A stretch of DNA of 64,000 bases from contig JADFUC010000092.1 in NCBI GenBank assembly GCA_019722365.1, positions 124,001 to 188,000 on the forward strand, given 5' to 3'. Below the pieces are notes generated by a model. The model was not told where the DNA came from and searched no databases. It worked only from the letters and a program-made list of their open reading frames with translations. A program made the translations under genes and the position numbers. Shown here one piece after another: positions 12,621-24,392 of the stretch; the stretch's first letter is position 1, and the number at the start of each line of letters is the position of its first letter. Source of the stretch: Lithospermum erythrorhizon. Its lineage: Eukaryota; Streptophyta; Magnoliopsida; Boraginales; Boraginaceae.

Positions 12621-13814
12621 ATGTAGATTTAAGAAGGGAACTCCGTACACGAGCCGCGTTAGCGAGAGCACAGTCCCAATAGTGCACTTGACCTTGTCAA
12701 TGCCACTAAAACGATTCCGCTACGTATAGGCTTCCCCAGCAAAGCTTCAGATCAATTAACTCGCCGTCAGTACAAAATCCGTACTTGATTTAAATGCTTA
12801 CGCCCGATTCGCTTCGATGCGTCCCAATTTTCTCATGGCCCAAAATCGTTAAAATCTACCGTTAGTAGCAGAGTCGCGTCGTCATTTAGTGCGTATGATG
12901 CGAGAACCTCAGAATTTGCCCGTTTCTAATCTAAATGATATTCTTAGCATACAAAAATTTGCTAACTTGTTTGTGTTTTGCCCCCTCCCAATCGAGCCAC
13001 GGAGCACGGCTAGGTACATGCGATCTGCCGTCGCATCCATTTCGCCCATAGTTATTCGCGGCGGTACCCGTAGGGATCACATAATAAAACTAAAAATCGG
13101 ACCCAATAAATGGACAATTTTTTCATTTTTTCTTTATTTTTCGTTTCTAAAAGAACAACAATATATCGCTGAATGTGTGTTAAGGACATTCGCTTCGCGT
13201 GAAGCTGGTCCGGGCACTTTCCAGCGCCTAACGGTTCGAGACAAAACCGTCTAAAATTTGGGGCGATTTGGGTCGGTACCTCAGCCTATTTGTTGAAGCT
13301 AAGCACATTCAGAACTTCACTCCACTAACACATTTGATGAACCACTTTCAATGCTCCGCTTCGCCGGCTTTTTCCACGGATAACCCGCATTAAACGAGAA
13401 CACCGCTACAGCATCGCTCACCAGCCTTGATCATCGTCGCCGCCGCTTTTCGCTCACGGGCCGACTCTGCGATCTTAAACTCCGCCATGGCACCGATGCT
13501 TAGAAATCTCCTCTTTATTCGAGCACCGCTAACTTCTTGAGACAACTTTTTGTAAATAGCCGCCCCCACTTTTTTGTTGCACACTTTCCAGTTAAGGCTG
13601 TTTTTGTTTAATAGGCACCTCTGAAAGCTTCCCAGTAAGGAAAGAGGCTGCGCTTTATACACTAACTTTCGACCGTGTTAATTTGTGTGTTTTCCTCAGT
13701 GGTGCGAAGATCCTTAGGTACCGGTACGGCCTACTCGACTTCGTCTTTCACCCACTTCAATCCCGCCGTGATCGTCGTTGTAATGTCGGCCACTTCAAAG
13801 GAGACAAATTTTTT

Positions 13815-14703
13815 TCAATCTCGGTTCCTCTCGCTTCCCGTAGAGACATTAACACCTGCTTCGCTCCCAATTTGTGGGAATAACATCTTCAGCACTCCTC
13901 CTACATGTTCGGGGGAATGAGTGGTAGCATTTTGAATGCGCCTTCGTTCGTGGACGGTAATCTCGTATGTTACAATGCAAAAAAGCTGCTCCATTTCTAC
14001 GTTCCACAAATACGCTTTCGATCGATCCTTTGAATTGTCTTCTCCCGTTTGAAGTGTCGTGAGACTGTCCCCATTTCGGTGGTGCGTCTTCTGCCCTTTC
14101 TGCTTGAAGCCCCAGATCGTCCTCCCACAATGATAGTGCCTTCGCTTCCCACTCACATTCGATGCCCAAAGTCCATTGAGAATCCGCTTCTCCACATTAC
14201 TTATTCGGCTTCATGGTACACGAGAATCAATGCTCATGTTGTTATCACTTAAGAACCACTTTTGTCTTGCATGCTGAATTTTCCTCACTTGACATATAAT
14301 ACCACGTGTCTAACGTATCATGATATAGACAAACGTGTGACTTCTCGTACACATACACCACGGAACCTTTAGTGGCATCGGAACTAGACTTTCTCACCTA
14401 TGCTTTAAGGGTTTGCTCGCGTCCCAAATGCACTTGACCCCAATATAATGCCCGTTAACTTTTCCAGTACTCACCGAGGTCCACTTGCGATCACTTTCCC
14501 GATATATGCTCCTACCGTTTGGCCCATGCCCGTCCGCGTACGGAGGCGGGTTCCGTGCCCAGACGACACGGAATGAGTCGAGGACAACAGTCAACCAGCG
14601 CATTTCGGCGCTCCCGCCTCGTCAGCCGAAGATGGCATGCCCGTGAAGAGCCGTGGTTCACCTTGAAGCTTCGAGCCGTTTGAACATCGTCAACTTCTCC
14701 CAA
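13815..14703 (-). pseudogene. LINE ORF1 (gag-like, DUF4283) relic
   Basis: At 14394-14603 the minus strand encodes GRSIYRESDRKW, GKVNGHYIGVKCIWDASKPL, which fits the DUF4283 pattern IGKx..RVxVxxDxxKPL of plant LINE ORF1. Downstream, at 13815-14195, a 126-codon open stretch contains VEKRILNGLWASN, like the H-x-E-x-C plus W-x-RA segment after the zinc knuckle, but the cysteines are not intact. The position 5' of ORF2 supports the assignment. Confidence 0.5.
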
Positions 14704-14756
14704 GTGTTCGGACAGGTGTCTTTAAAATTTTGGGCCATTGAAAACTTTTATTTAAG

Positions 14757-15560
14757 TGTTGGAAATCAATATTTTGATTTCTATTATTATGCCCGTTGCG
14801 ATAATTGTTGTAACTTGATTTATTTACTAGTTATATTCAAATGTGATTACTCGAACTAAAGCGTTCAAATAATTGTTAATTACTAGAATTGGAACTCACG
14901 ATAATATCAGGTTATCTTGGGATTCTTAGATAAAATGCATGCTTAGATATAATAATTATAATGGCCAATTATATTATTATCACGGTAATATTATCGAACC
15001 CCGAAAAATCATGTCTGATGGCGTTAAAGTTATATTACATCATGGAATTAAATGTGATTGCTAATTTGGGAGTTGGTTGAAATCCTTGAAGACACCAGTC
15101 AGTATTTTACATCGATAAAATACTCGATACAAATTGGATAAAACCGAATCAATTAACTTGTTAGTTTAATTGAAGGTTTAACGAGAGAATCTCATTAGTA
15201 ACTTGTTAAGTTACTTACACGACTCAATAAGTTAGTTAACGGCTTAACGAGTCTTCAGCTTTTGTCGCTTAGTCGAGCTATTCGGACGAATATTTAAATG
15301 AGGTATATATAGGAAGAGATGAAATGAAAAACCTAATAATTCATTTACAAGCCTATTTCCTCTCGCATAGGCAGCCCCCTGCTTTTCTCTAGAAATTTAG
15401 TCAAGTTTTGACTTAAATCGTTATTGATAGTTATTTTATTCTGTGAATCAGTCATTGAGGGCTTAACCGCTCTTGGTGTAGACGGTAGGCCACGTTTGAG
15501 GTGCTAAAAGGAACGGAAGATGACTTGTGGGGAAGAGTTTGAACATCTGCTGCGTGAAAC
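14757..15560 (+). repeat. LTR-like sequence, family X, copy 1
   Basis: This stretch shares ordered blocks with the reverse complement of 44430-45370: a GGAAATCAAT...TTGATT inverted motif, GTTGCGATAATTGT, GGCCAATTA...TATTATCG, and a later block of TTAACGAG/TTAGTAACT words followed by a TATATATAGG TATA-like box. Motif order and the promoter-like box suggest one end of an LTR retrotransposon. The termini were not resolved, and no adjacent coding domain was found. Confidence 0.5.
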
Positions 15561-16320
15561 TTTGTAAGTCTTCCATTTATTCTTAAGTATAATTATTTAT
15601 TGTGTGAATGTATTGTAATCGTTTTATACACTTATATGTTCTTGTTTGCTATTTATTATAATTTGTATTATGAATAAATTGCATAATTCAACAGTAAGAA
15701 CCCTTCGATCAAACTAAATTGAAACTTCTCCTCCAGCACACGTATCTTCATCTTGAATGAAAAACTCCTCAAGCTCGCCACTTCGATGATAGTACTCGAT
15801 TACTCCCCAACGAGTCGAGAATCCGGGGCCATTGTGTCCCACAGCGCTCATTTGAGTCCCAGCCCATCGAGGCAGAAATCGACAATTAACGAAGTTGAGG
15901 AGAATGACAGCGAGCCCGGTCTCACTTGATGCCAACGTGAAGTCATAGCGAGATATAGTAGGAACCTAAAATCACAAGAGACACAAGGATCCACTTTCCT
16001 TTGAGGCAGACCTTAAAGAAAGAGGCGAGATGGAAAAAAGAAAAAAGCCCAAACCTATACACACTTTGACCTTCCGTAAAATTAGGAATGAAGGAGATAG
16101 AAATGACGAGAAAACAATCACGAGAGAGGAACATGTCTTGATGATTAGGACATGAGGAATAAAAGCGACACAGAGGGGTAGATCCCAGGCAGCTGTTTGC
16201 AAAAAGCGAAAAGAGACGAGGAAATCTCTCGATGAATGATCAAATTATCGAAATTCTAGTAAATAAAAATATCTTGATAAATATGTAATAAAACATTAGG
16301 CGAAAGGCATGGATGATCAA
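15561..16320. other. Spacer, nothing recognised
   Basis: Short minus-strand ORFs at 15714-15935 and 15943-16202 match no family I know. They probably belong to the decayed element that carried the LTR-like sequence to the left. Confidence 0.35.
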
Positions 16321-16589
16321 CATGTTTGGGTTATGGTCTCGATCGATCAGCTTTATGTTCGAGATTTCAGATTCGTCGCCCTATATTTCAAAATCGTCTC
16401 AGACAGTACTTTCACTAATTTTTTACATTGAAGTCTCAGTTAATTGGGTCACGTGACACTTTACGAGGGAATTTTAATATTTCACAGCTAAGTTTTCGGA
16501 AAAAAATCAAATTAAATTGGAATATCTTGATCAAAACATTTTGATAAAGATAAGTGATCGAATTTGAAATGTCCCTCAAAAATGTCACG

Positions 16590-16960
16590 TGACCTAATTA
16601 CTTGAGGAGACTTAACGGGAAATTAGGAGAACAGCTGAATCGATTTTGAACCATAAGTGATCGGCCAAGGCCTTTGAAACATAAATGATCGGCCGGGACC
16701 ATAACCCATTACATAAGTGATCTTCCCGCCTTTTACTCTTTTTCTTAAAAACTTACGTATTAAATGACTAAAATACTTTTCGAAAAGTGTCGTGATGCTT
16801 ACGTAACCCAATTAGCGGAATCTTAACAGAAAATTAGGCGAAAGTACCAACCGAGATCGATTTTGAAACATAAGTGATCGACCGTGATCTTTTTGAAGCA
16901 TAAGTGATGGGTTGGGCGATAACTTAAACATAAGTGATAAATCCACCACTTTTGCCCTAA
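16590..16960. repeat. Two diverged direct copies of a 'CATAAGTGATCGGCC' repeat
   Basis: Copy one (about 16590-16740) and copy two (about 16808-16960) share, in order, AATTAG near the start, TCTTAACAGAAAATTAGG or its variant, ATCGATTTTGAAxCATAAGTG, and two or three further ACATAAGTGAT words. The unit is about 220 bp. It abuts the left LTR of the neighbouring copia element. Confidence 0.7.
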
Positions 16961-16987
16961 AATATTTAAAGCCAAAAAGTCATAAGC

Positions 16988-17196
16988 TGTTATAAAACCG
17001 GATATCGAATGGCTCGAGCTTAACAAGGTACTCGAATGATATATATGTTCTTTCTTTTGAAATTTTGGTGTGTTATTATGTATGATGGAGGGTATTTATA
17101 CTCTGAAATTACCCTTAATACTTATTGAATACTCACATTAACATTCATTTTACATTGATATTTCAACATTTTGTGGGCTAAGTTTATTATTTCAGC
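16988..17196 (-). repeat. Left LTR (3' LTR of the minus-strand copia element)
   Basis: It begins TGTTATAAAACCGG and shares ATGATATATATGTT, TGATGGAGGGTATTTAT and TTTTACATTGATATTT with the right copy, in the same order and spacing. It ends near TTTCAGCA. The right boundary is approximate. Confidence 0.8.
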
Positions 17197-19984
17197 ATTC
17201 TAATATTTCACTTTGAAATATTAAATATCTTGATTACATGGGAACACATGTTGCCTCGTTAAAAACCTTATGAGCCAAAAACCCGATTGGAACCAAAAAC
17301 CCGTAAGGAAAAATGCTGATAGTATGCTCCACCGATGAAGCTTGTAGGTAGTTCTTAGTCTCGAAAGTGGCCAGCGTTCAATACTTTTGAATATTCTTCT
17401 TAGCTGATGTCGGAAGAGCCTTTGTGAAAGAGATACTGCTACATTATCGCGTGAATGAATATCTTTGGACATCACCTCTTTGTTTCTTCAAGTTCTTGAG
17501 TGAATGAAAACTTAGGGGGATGTGTTTGAATACATCATTTTTATATATCCCTTCTTTAAATCGAGTACTTAGCATGCGGCGTTATGCTTCGTATTACATA
17601 ATTGTTGGATTATCAAAATGGTAAACGGATGCTCATGGATATGTTGTGTCACTTGATCTTAACAAATACACCTTTCTTTGCTTGCTTCGAAGAGCTATTC
17701 TTGACATGATTTGAAGAAGTTTTCAGTACGCTTTTAGGATCTCCGGGATATTCGGTGTCGCTGAAATAGCAAATCATCACCGATGTGATTTAGCGTTATG
17801 TGGATACGACAAATAACTGCGTCTAGCATAACAATGGCGGTTTTGTATTGTTTAGGATAAAACAAACGAATCGAGGGCATCACGCCGAATGTCGAAATAT
17901 ATGTTTATCGCTTTCCCGATGTCTGCTTTTTTGTAGGGGCGAACAAAAATCTTTGCTAGTAAATTCAACTTTGTAAAAGCTATATCGAATTAACGTACAA
18001 TTAGCGAAGATAAATTAAGGCTCAGTGCGGCATTTTGAGGGTATGGTACTTGATGCAGATCTTCTCATTTTTCTTCACTTGGGGCGGAATGGATTCCTTT
18101 TGATATTGGTGTTACGCCCGTCGTGAACAAAAGGATTTGCGCTATCAGTATTAAACTTTTTAATACCGCTACGTAGTTGGTCTTGAAATACATTTTAATT
18201 ATTACTTTCAGCTGTAAACCCAGCCAGAACTTACAGTGCTTCCCAGATCTTCATTTTAATTCTTTCTTTAAGTAATTCATTCTTCTTTGATTTCTTTATT
18301 AGTTCAATAATATTTAGATCATCCAGCATGGAAATGACCAATGATTACAAAACTTTCAGAATATTGTTTTTCTTTATAAAGACACGAGGATAAAATAGGA
18401 TTATTGAAGGTCTCTTTGAAATAAATACTTAACTGATATAAACATTCGTCGGGATTGTTTTAACTTGTAGTGATCTTTCATGACTAATTGCATACGTTTC
18501 CACTGGGTTTTAGATGTTTCGATCATTTAAATCCTTAGAATTTTAAATGTATATATCGGCTATCAGTGATCCATATAAATAAGGTTGTATGACATCCGTA
18601 AGATGCGTACGAAGATTATTGAATCTTGTGAGCCTATTAAATAGCAAAAATAATGGTGCGTCCATACTTGAGGAGAATAAGTTACATCGTAATCAATTCA
18701 GGGTCTTTGAGAAAAACCTTGTGCAACAAGGCATCTTCGATCCTCGTTTTTCCACCGTTTAGTTTTCTCGCCAAATGCCCACTTATAACCAGCGAGGTTT
18801 CATACGCTTGAGGAATAGTCGCGATAGGCGAAATCTTTGATTTTTAAGAGATTTAAATTCGATTATCCCCATTGCGTCTTTCCGTTTTATTATCAAGTCG
18901 GCCTTGACATTATTAGCGAATGCGGTTGGGATCGTCATTTTCATTCATAATTTCATATCTGATGGAGAATAAAATATTTCATCAAATATGCTTATTTTCC
19001 GGTTCCAAGATTTCCTCTGATAACATAATTGATAGAAATCTCGAGATCGTTCTTATTTTCGGGTTTAGGTATGTCCATCCTGTTTTAAATCATCTTTGTG
19101 CTTGAGCACTTTTTCTATCGGGCTTGCTCATTATCATTTAGTGTCTTATCAGAATCACTTTCATTCGTATAAATCTTTTTACGACCACTTTTCTTTTCGA
19201 GGATTTTATCCCTTAGAACCAGCGGGCGGCCTTTGTGCCGGGCGTGCACTTTGGATATCTTTGCTCACGTCGTTTGCTTCGGAATTTTAATATGAGAAGA
19301 ATTATTAATAAATTTGAGTACGGTATGACTTTGTCCTTTCTTTAAATATCGATAAATGAATCGCGATTGATTTGCTAAGCCTTGTAAATGCAAATTTTTG
19401 CTACATTTTCTTCCCATGATTTATTATACGGATGCGTCTACGGTAAAGATAGCACATCTGCGTTATGTACCATTTGTTTACTCTCACCAGAGGAGGAAAA
19501 AGCTATCTCGTCGAAATGACAATCTGCCAGGCACTGCACAGAAAAACATCACACGGTAAAGGTTGAAGATATCTAATAATAGGGTATTTCATTACCTACG
19601 TATATATGACCTCATTTTGAGGTCGAAATGCTGTTCTTTGTGGTGGAAATTTATTGGTACATAAGCTGCCTGACAAAAATGCTTTAGATGGGAAATATAC
19701 AGTTCTTGACCAATTCTACGAGTTGATATGAATATGTTTATGATTATGACTTGGTCTTAAGCGTATTAATGATGCGGCATGTAAAATTACGTGACCCCGT
19801 ATAGTATGGCGAGGCCAATTTTGTTCTCGTTATATTAGTGCCTTGATATCTGAAGGCGTTTTTAATTAATGATTCGACTAAACCATTTTGTGTATGCACA
19901 TGTGAGAGCAGGATGTTCGGTAATTCGGTGTCACGATAATTAAATGATTCGGATGTAAATTCTTGGCGTTGTCAAGTCCCAACT

Positions 19985-20263
19985 TTAACATAGTATAATC
20001 AAGAAATTATTGCTCTTAATTTGATTATTTGACAAAAGAAATCTTGCAAATAGGCATATCTCGACTTGACGATAAACAAACATGTGACCATCACTTCCAG
20101 ATAAATCGATTAATCTGGTAAAATCTTGAATGGTCAGGATGGTGGATGGATAGATTACGTATATCACCTTGAATTCTTTCAGAAATACGGGGTGATTCAG
20201 GTGTAAGTTTGCATGGTGCGTACAGTTATTATTTTCTAGAGAAACGAGCTTAGCGTATTGCAT
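19985..20263 (-). pseudogene. Copia integrase-region relic
   Basis: The minus-strand reading has CDRFTRLIDLSGSDGHMFVYR-like order near the part where intact copia integrases read 'SRWSHVCLLSSRN', then ARFLLSNNQIK in place of 'ARLLAQIIKL'. It is decayed and short, but lies in the correct place between the gag-pre-integrase segment and RT. Confidence 0.5.
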
Positions 20264-20545
20264 TTATTAATCTTTAAACCTTTGAGGGTGATGTGTAATA
20301 CTTTAATTATTTTTCATCGTTAGGCCAGGGATAATACTTGTCATCTGTAAGAATCTGATTTGGGATCCTGCTTATTCTTAAGTTACGATTTCAAGAGATT
20401 TCAAGAGAATATAAGTGTAATGTAATCCGGAAAGGTAATTTTGGTAGTTTCTCTAATATTTTCTTAACCACAACGCTAGCGATGTCTGATTATTTACATG
20501 TACCTTCAGTTATTGTTTCGATGTAAATACAGCGGCCGATATATG

Positions 20546-20782
20546 TCATTTAAAACTTAATAAGTTTCTTTTTTGACTTTGGAGAATACAAGCGTCGTTA
20601 ATATGATAAATTTTTGTTCCGTTTGGTAATATGAGCGTAGAATTGCACGATCCTTGATCAGAGTCTGCCGGGACTGAAATTGTATTAATTACTTTGCTTT
20701 GGTAGGATTTGATGTGGAGTAAAATATATCTTCTTGAGGATTGTGTGGGTTGTTCCAGCATGCGGGATCTGAAATGTGCCAA
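20546..20782 (-). pseudogene. Copia gag-pre-integrase relic
   Basis: The 78-codon open stretch contains NTISVPADSDQGS, LILPNGTKIYHINDA and SQKRNLLSFK. This is the characteristic LPNGT...I.DALYSSKSQRNLLSF pattern preceding the integrase zinc finger of copia polyproteins. It is well preserved relative to the rest of the element. Confidence 0.8.
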
Positions 20783-21504
20783 CGGGTTTCATGTTAAGCA
20801 CTGCTTTCAGAGCAATGTAATGATATAAGACTTAAGAGAGAGTAAATCAGCCATGACATATAATCCCGGCAGTATTATTTAATAGATATAAAGCAAACAT
20901 TACATACTAAAATTCACACATAATACAGACCTGAGAAGATTATTAAATGGCACATTATTCAAACATAAAGTAGTTAAATCATATCAAATTTTCTTTAATC
21001 TAAGTTCATTTCGTTTGTTCCGTCGCGAAGTCTGCGGCCTTCAGATATACAGTCGTCGCCGAGTTCCGTGTTAAATTTAAAGTTGACTTCACTTTTCTTT
21101 TCCGTTTCGCTTTTAACTACCAGTCTTTGCCTCTTTTTTACAAAAGATGTTACGGCGTTCTGCGCCACAGACGATGACACTTTCTTTCAGCGTCGTAACC
21201 TGAAATTGTCATTATTCTACTTCGATAGCAATAGCGGATTTTTTACTTTACCGCTTTTCTTGTCGGTTTGGGTAATTTACGGTAGATACACGCCATTGCG
21301 AGCGATCCACGACCTACGACCACGAAAATTACCGCGACGCGAGAATGCGACTTTCGACCTCGAATCGTCATAACGGCCTTAAAAGTCGTTGCGTTTCATA
21401 CGGAAATGCCATTTATTAGGTAAGGCGTGGCGATGGTTTTTAAGCGAAGACTTCATTATTCTTTTACGCCATCAGGCGTGCCGTGCGAATATTTTATATT
21501 CCCA

Positions 21505-22040
21505 CTAGGTATATTGTTCTTTGCAATGATATTTGTGATACATAATAGAAAGCGTTGAAATGTTTTTTCTAATTTTCCCATGATTTACAATTTTACCACA
21601 ATATTCTAATTGTGATACAATTTTAAATAAAGGCGAGTTGTAATCAATAATAATAATAACACTTTTCAAATCTTTAGGCTTTCCGGTTTGTTCCGTTAAA
21701 TTCGATTCTGGGCAAAGAACTTCCACCCAGGTATCCAAATATTTCTTTAAGTTCTTTCCCATGGAAGCTTAGGATCCTCTACGTTCGGACTTCCTAATTG
21801 TAAAATAAATCGAGATGATCCATCGTTAGTCTTATGGCTTTAGATTTTTTCGTGTAAAGTTAGCCTGGCTTTCTTTCTCTTTTCCGATCATTTCGATATT
21901 TGTGCATTATCTATTCAGTAGAATTTTTTGATAGCATCTAAGATATCTTATAACTTTATTTGCCCAAGACATGTAGATTTATGCCAACAGGAGTTTAGAG
22001 GGCGAAGTTGGCAGAGAACATAGTTGGACATTACAGCATG
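21505..22040 (-). pseudogene. Copia gag (UBN2/PF14223-type) relic
   Basis: The open stretch 21505-21762 contains KNLKKYLDTW, then DYNSPLFKIVSQLEYCGK and STLSIMYHKYHC. It aligns by eye with the copia gag pattern 'LWxNLKERFD...SEYNSALFRITSQLKLCGE...FSTFHASN'. Upstream, to about 22040, traces of the gag N-terminus appear across stops. Confidence 0.75.
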
Positions 22041-22739
22041 AAATGTGACAAGCCTTGTCAATCTGAGAAAATGATATTTTATTCAATATTAAATTCTCGC
22101 ATTAATCGTAGATTTAGAAATGTACATTGATTCACAGTACTATGTTCCCTTTCTTCCTTGGAAATCTCTATCGAGCCAAAAATAAAAGCAATCAAGCTAA
22201 GATTAGAAATGGTAAAATACTAATTACCAAAAATATTTTATTAATTCACTTTATCTCTTGACTTTAATAAAATCCATTATGAAAAGAGAGTGCCGTTATA
22301 GTAATAGCTTAATTTAGAAAATATTTTCTTGAATTTATTGGTCTGTTTATAAAATCACTTTGAGAAAGATGTTTAGAAATGTGGAAGGAATAAGAAGTAT
22401 TTATAGGAAGAAATTTTGAGAAGTGTCAGTTATTGTTCTTAGTTTATTACCGTTTCTGACCAGATTTGAGAATAAAGGAAAAAAAATAGTAATTTTACTT
22501 TGTTCATTACCGTTAAGAAAAATGGGGAAGGAAAATATTTTTTAAAGTGTGTTAAAAATATGATGTATCGTCGTTAGAATGCACATAATCGCAAAGATTA
22601 TAAGATAAATGAACACATATGATAATGTAATACGTATGATTATAAACAAATAATTAGCCAAATAACAAATAAAATAAGATAGCCTGATAGTTAGATAATA
22701 ATATAAGTGGGGTGTTTATCGCCATTTTAGAGACATAAA

Positions 22740-23225
22740 ATAAATAAACCGCGATATGGAGATTTAGCTACCATTTCGAAATAACAATCTTATTACGAGC
22801 GACTTGACGGGATATGGGTTTTCCATAATAATAGCCAACATTATAGATCGCTGAGCGGAGATGCGGGTTTTACATAACGTTAGCCGAATAACGACAATAA
22901 TAAATAATAAGCGTTAAAGTATAGAATCACTTGACGTATAAGCCCAGGTTATTTTTAATGAAGTACCACAGTATAAATGCGGCGTATAATGGGTTGTACA
23001 TAACGGGGGTAAAAACGTAAAATAATAATAAATGCTACGTTATAGAATCGCGGCGTATAGCCGGTTATACATAATGAGGCTGCAGTTATAGAATCATAGT
23101 CGATTGCTCATACTTGAGGGTAAAAAACATAAAATAATAATATCATTTCCCAATTATAGAATGCGGCGTATTGTCGGGTTATACATAATAGGGGTAAAAC
23201 ATATAACAAAATAAATATCAAAAGT
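22740..23225. repeat. Diverged tandem repeats in the copia leader region
   Basis: A unit containing TATAGAATCGCGGCGTATA, GGGTTATACATAA and GGGGTAAAAACATAAAATAATAAT recurs about five times, with a period of roughly 75-90 bp. It lies between the gag start and the right LTR, that is, in the untranslated leader of the minus-strand element. Confidence 0.75.
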
Positions 23226-23286
23226 GATAAGATATATAATATCTATAATAGTAGCGATTCTTATAGAGATGATCGTCTTGATAACG

Positions 23287-23499
23287 TGTTATAAAATAGA
23301 ATATCAAATGGCTCAATAGCTGCAAAGTACTCAAATGATATATATGTTAACTTTTCTTTTGGGGGTACGGGTGTGTTTATTATGCTTGATGGAGGGTATT
23401 TATCTTCTGAGAGTCACCGTAAATAACTATTCAATCTCTGTTACTATTTATTTTACATTGATATTTAAATATTTGTGGAGCTAATTTATTAGCTCACAT
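23287..23499 (-). repeat. Right LTR (5' LTR of the minus-strand copia element)
   Basis: It begins TGTTATAAAATAG and is collinear with the left LTR. The adjacent inner sequence TTGATAACG reads TTATCAA on the element's strand, the usual place for the primer binding site. It ends near TTAGCTCACA; the right boundary is approximate. Confidence 0.8.
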
Positions 23500-24290
23500 T
23501 TACAAATATGATAGTTTATTGACAAGTAGAAATACTAATAAAATGACATAATACAATCAGATTTTTTTGATAAAGTGGGGAGTAATATTAATACCGATAT
23601 TAGAACCGTCGCAAATTTTGTTTAACATATAAATTTTGTAATTTTGAAGAACTAACATCGTAATCCAAAGTAATCTTTAGAATTATTCTGATGCTTACAT
23701 TGAAAATATCATCAATAACTTTAGCATGAGCCTCGAGGCGATTTATTAAGGTAATGCGAAACTGATACCGAAGTCTTCAAAACTTGTGATAAATGTCATG
23801 CAATCTGCGTATCCATGAATGATGAAACCATTAAAACAAATGTTTTTAGATTTGAAAGCGTATTAATTGAAAATCAAAGCAAATTAGAAGTCAAAATTCC
23901 AACCTTAAAAAGGCAAATTGTAGAAAATACTACTTATATCGAAACAATTTAAATGAAATATACATAGGTAATTTGTGAACTAATTTGTTGAAATAGTTAT
24001 TTTAGAGAGGTGGGTTTTAATTTTGCCAAATTATAAGTAGACTGTTTGGGCTTAAAATTAATTAAATATTACATTTATTTTTCGCAAATAATGAGATATG
24101 ATCAAACTAGCGGTCGAAACTAGCTGATTGGCTGACGAATGCTTTGATTGGTAGGGTTAAGCTAAGTCGAGTGAATAGAATGACAAAAAATGATCGTAGT
24201 GGGTGGAGGCAATATGGCAGCAGTGAATGGGCCAGGCTCTGCTTGCTTTTTACTTTAATAACCATGCATACTCAACAACATACTCAAATA
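23500..24290. other. Spacer upstream of the GH18 gene
   Basis: AT-rich sequence with no recognisable domain or repeat. Its distal part should contain the promoter of the GH18 gene. Confidence 0.4.
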
Positions 24291-24294
24291 CCTC

Positions 24295-24303
24295 TATATA
24301 TAA
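24295..24303 (+). promoter_or_regulatory. TATA box of the GH18 gene
   Basis: TATATATAA lies 90 bp upstream of the ATG at 24393. It is followed by a leader free of plus-strand ATG in good context apart from one at 24307, and is a good match to plant TATA boxes. A transcription start near 24330 would leave a leader of about 60 bases. Confidence 0.6.
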
Positions 24304-24392
24304 GACCATGCAAGCTTCATTATTCAATACACCAAACATACTGAAATACCTCTTTCACTTTCATTGAAGAAGAAAAACTTCAAACATCTTAA

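Larger units (their letters stand above)
9150..14750 (-). mobile_element. Ancient L1-type LINE retrotransposon relic
   Basis: Minus-strand translation, with frequent frame changes and stops, shows plant L1-type LINE parts in the expected 5' to 3' order. These are an ORF1 (DUF4283-like) trace at 14394-14603 and a possible zinc-knuckle region at 13815-14195. A reverse transcriptase remnant with a degraded catalytic box follows at 12589-12600, and the RT thumb at 10887-11144. Linker motifs lie at 10310-10690, zf-RVT at 9980-10222, and an RNase H-like tail at about 9275-9660. I did not find the endonuclease motif in 12700-13400. No ORF is intact, so this copy cannot move. End points are approximate; a T-run near 9162 could mark the poly(A) end. 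Confidence 0.75.
16988..23499 (-). mobile_element. Ancient Ty1/copia LTR retrotransposon with both LTRs
   Basis: Two direct LTR copies of about 210 bp bound the element (16988-17196 and 23287-23499); both begin TGTTATAAAA. Minus-strand translation gives decayed copia proteins in order. These are gag (PF14223-type) at 21505-22040, the gag-pre-integrase segment at 20546-20782, and an integrase trace at about 19985-20263. Pol remnants continue to about 17480. A GTTGCCTCGTTAAAAACC block at 17252 is a familiar sequence near the 3' end of such elements. No ORF is intact. The order gag, integrase, RT places it in copia rather than gypsy. I found no clean target-site duplication. Confidence 0.8.

Noticed and set aside
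12889..13254. 121-codon plus-strand ORF
   Set aside because: It is antisense to the LINE relic, has no recognisable motif, and its composition changes midway; most likely chance.
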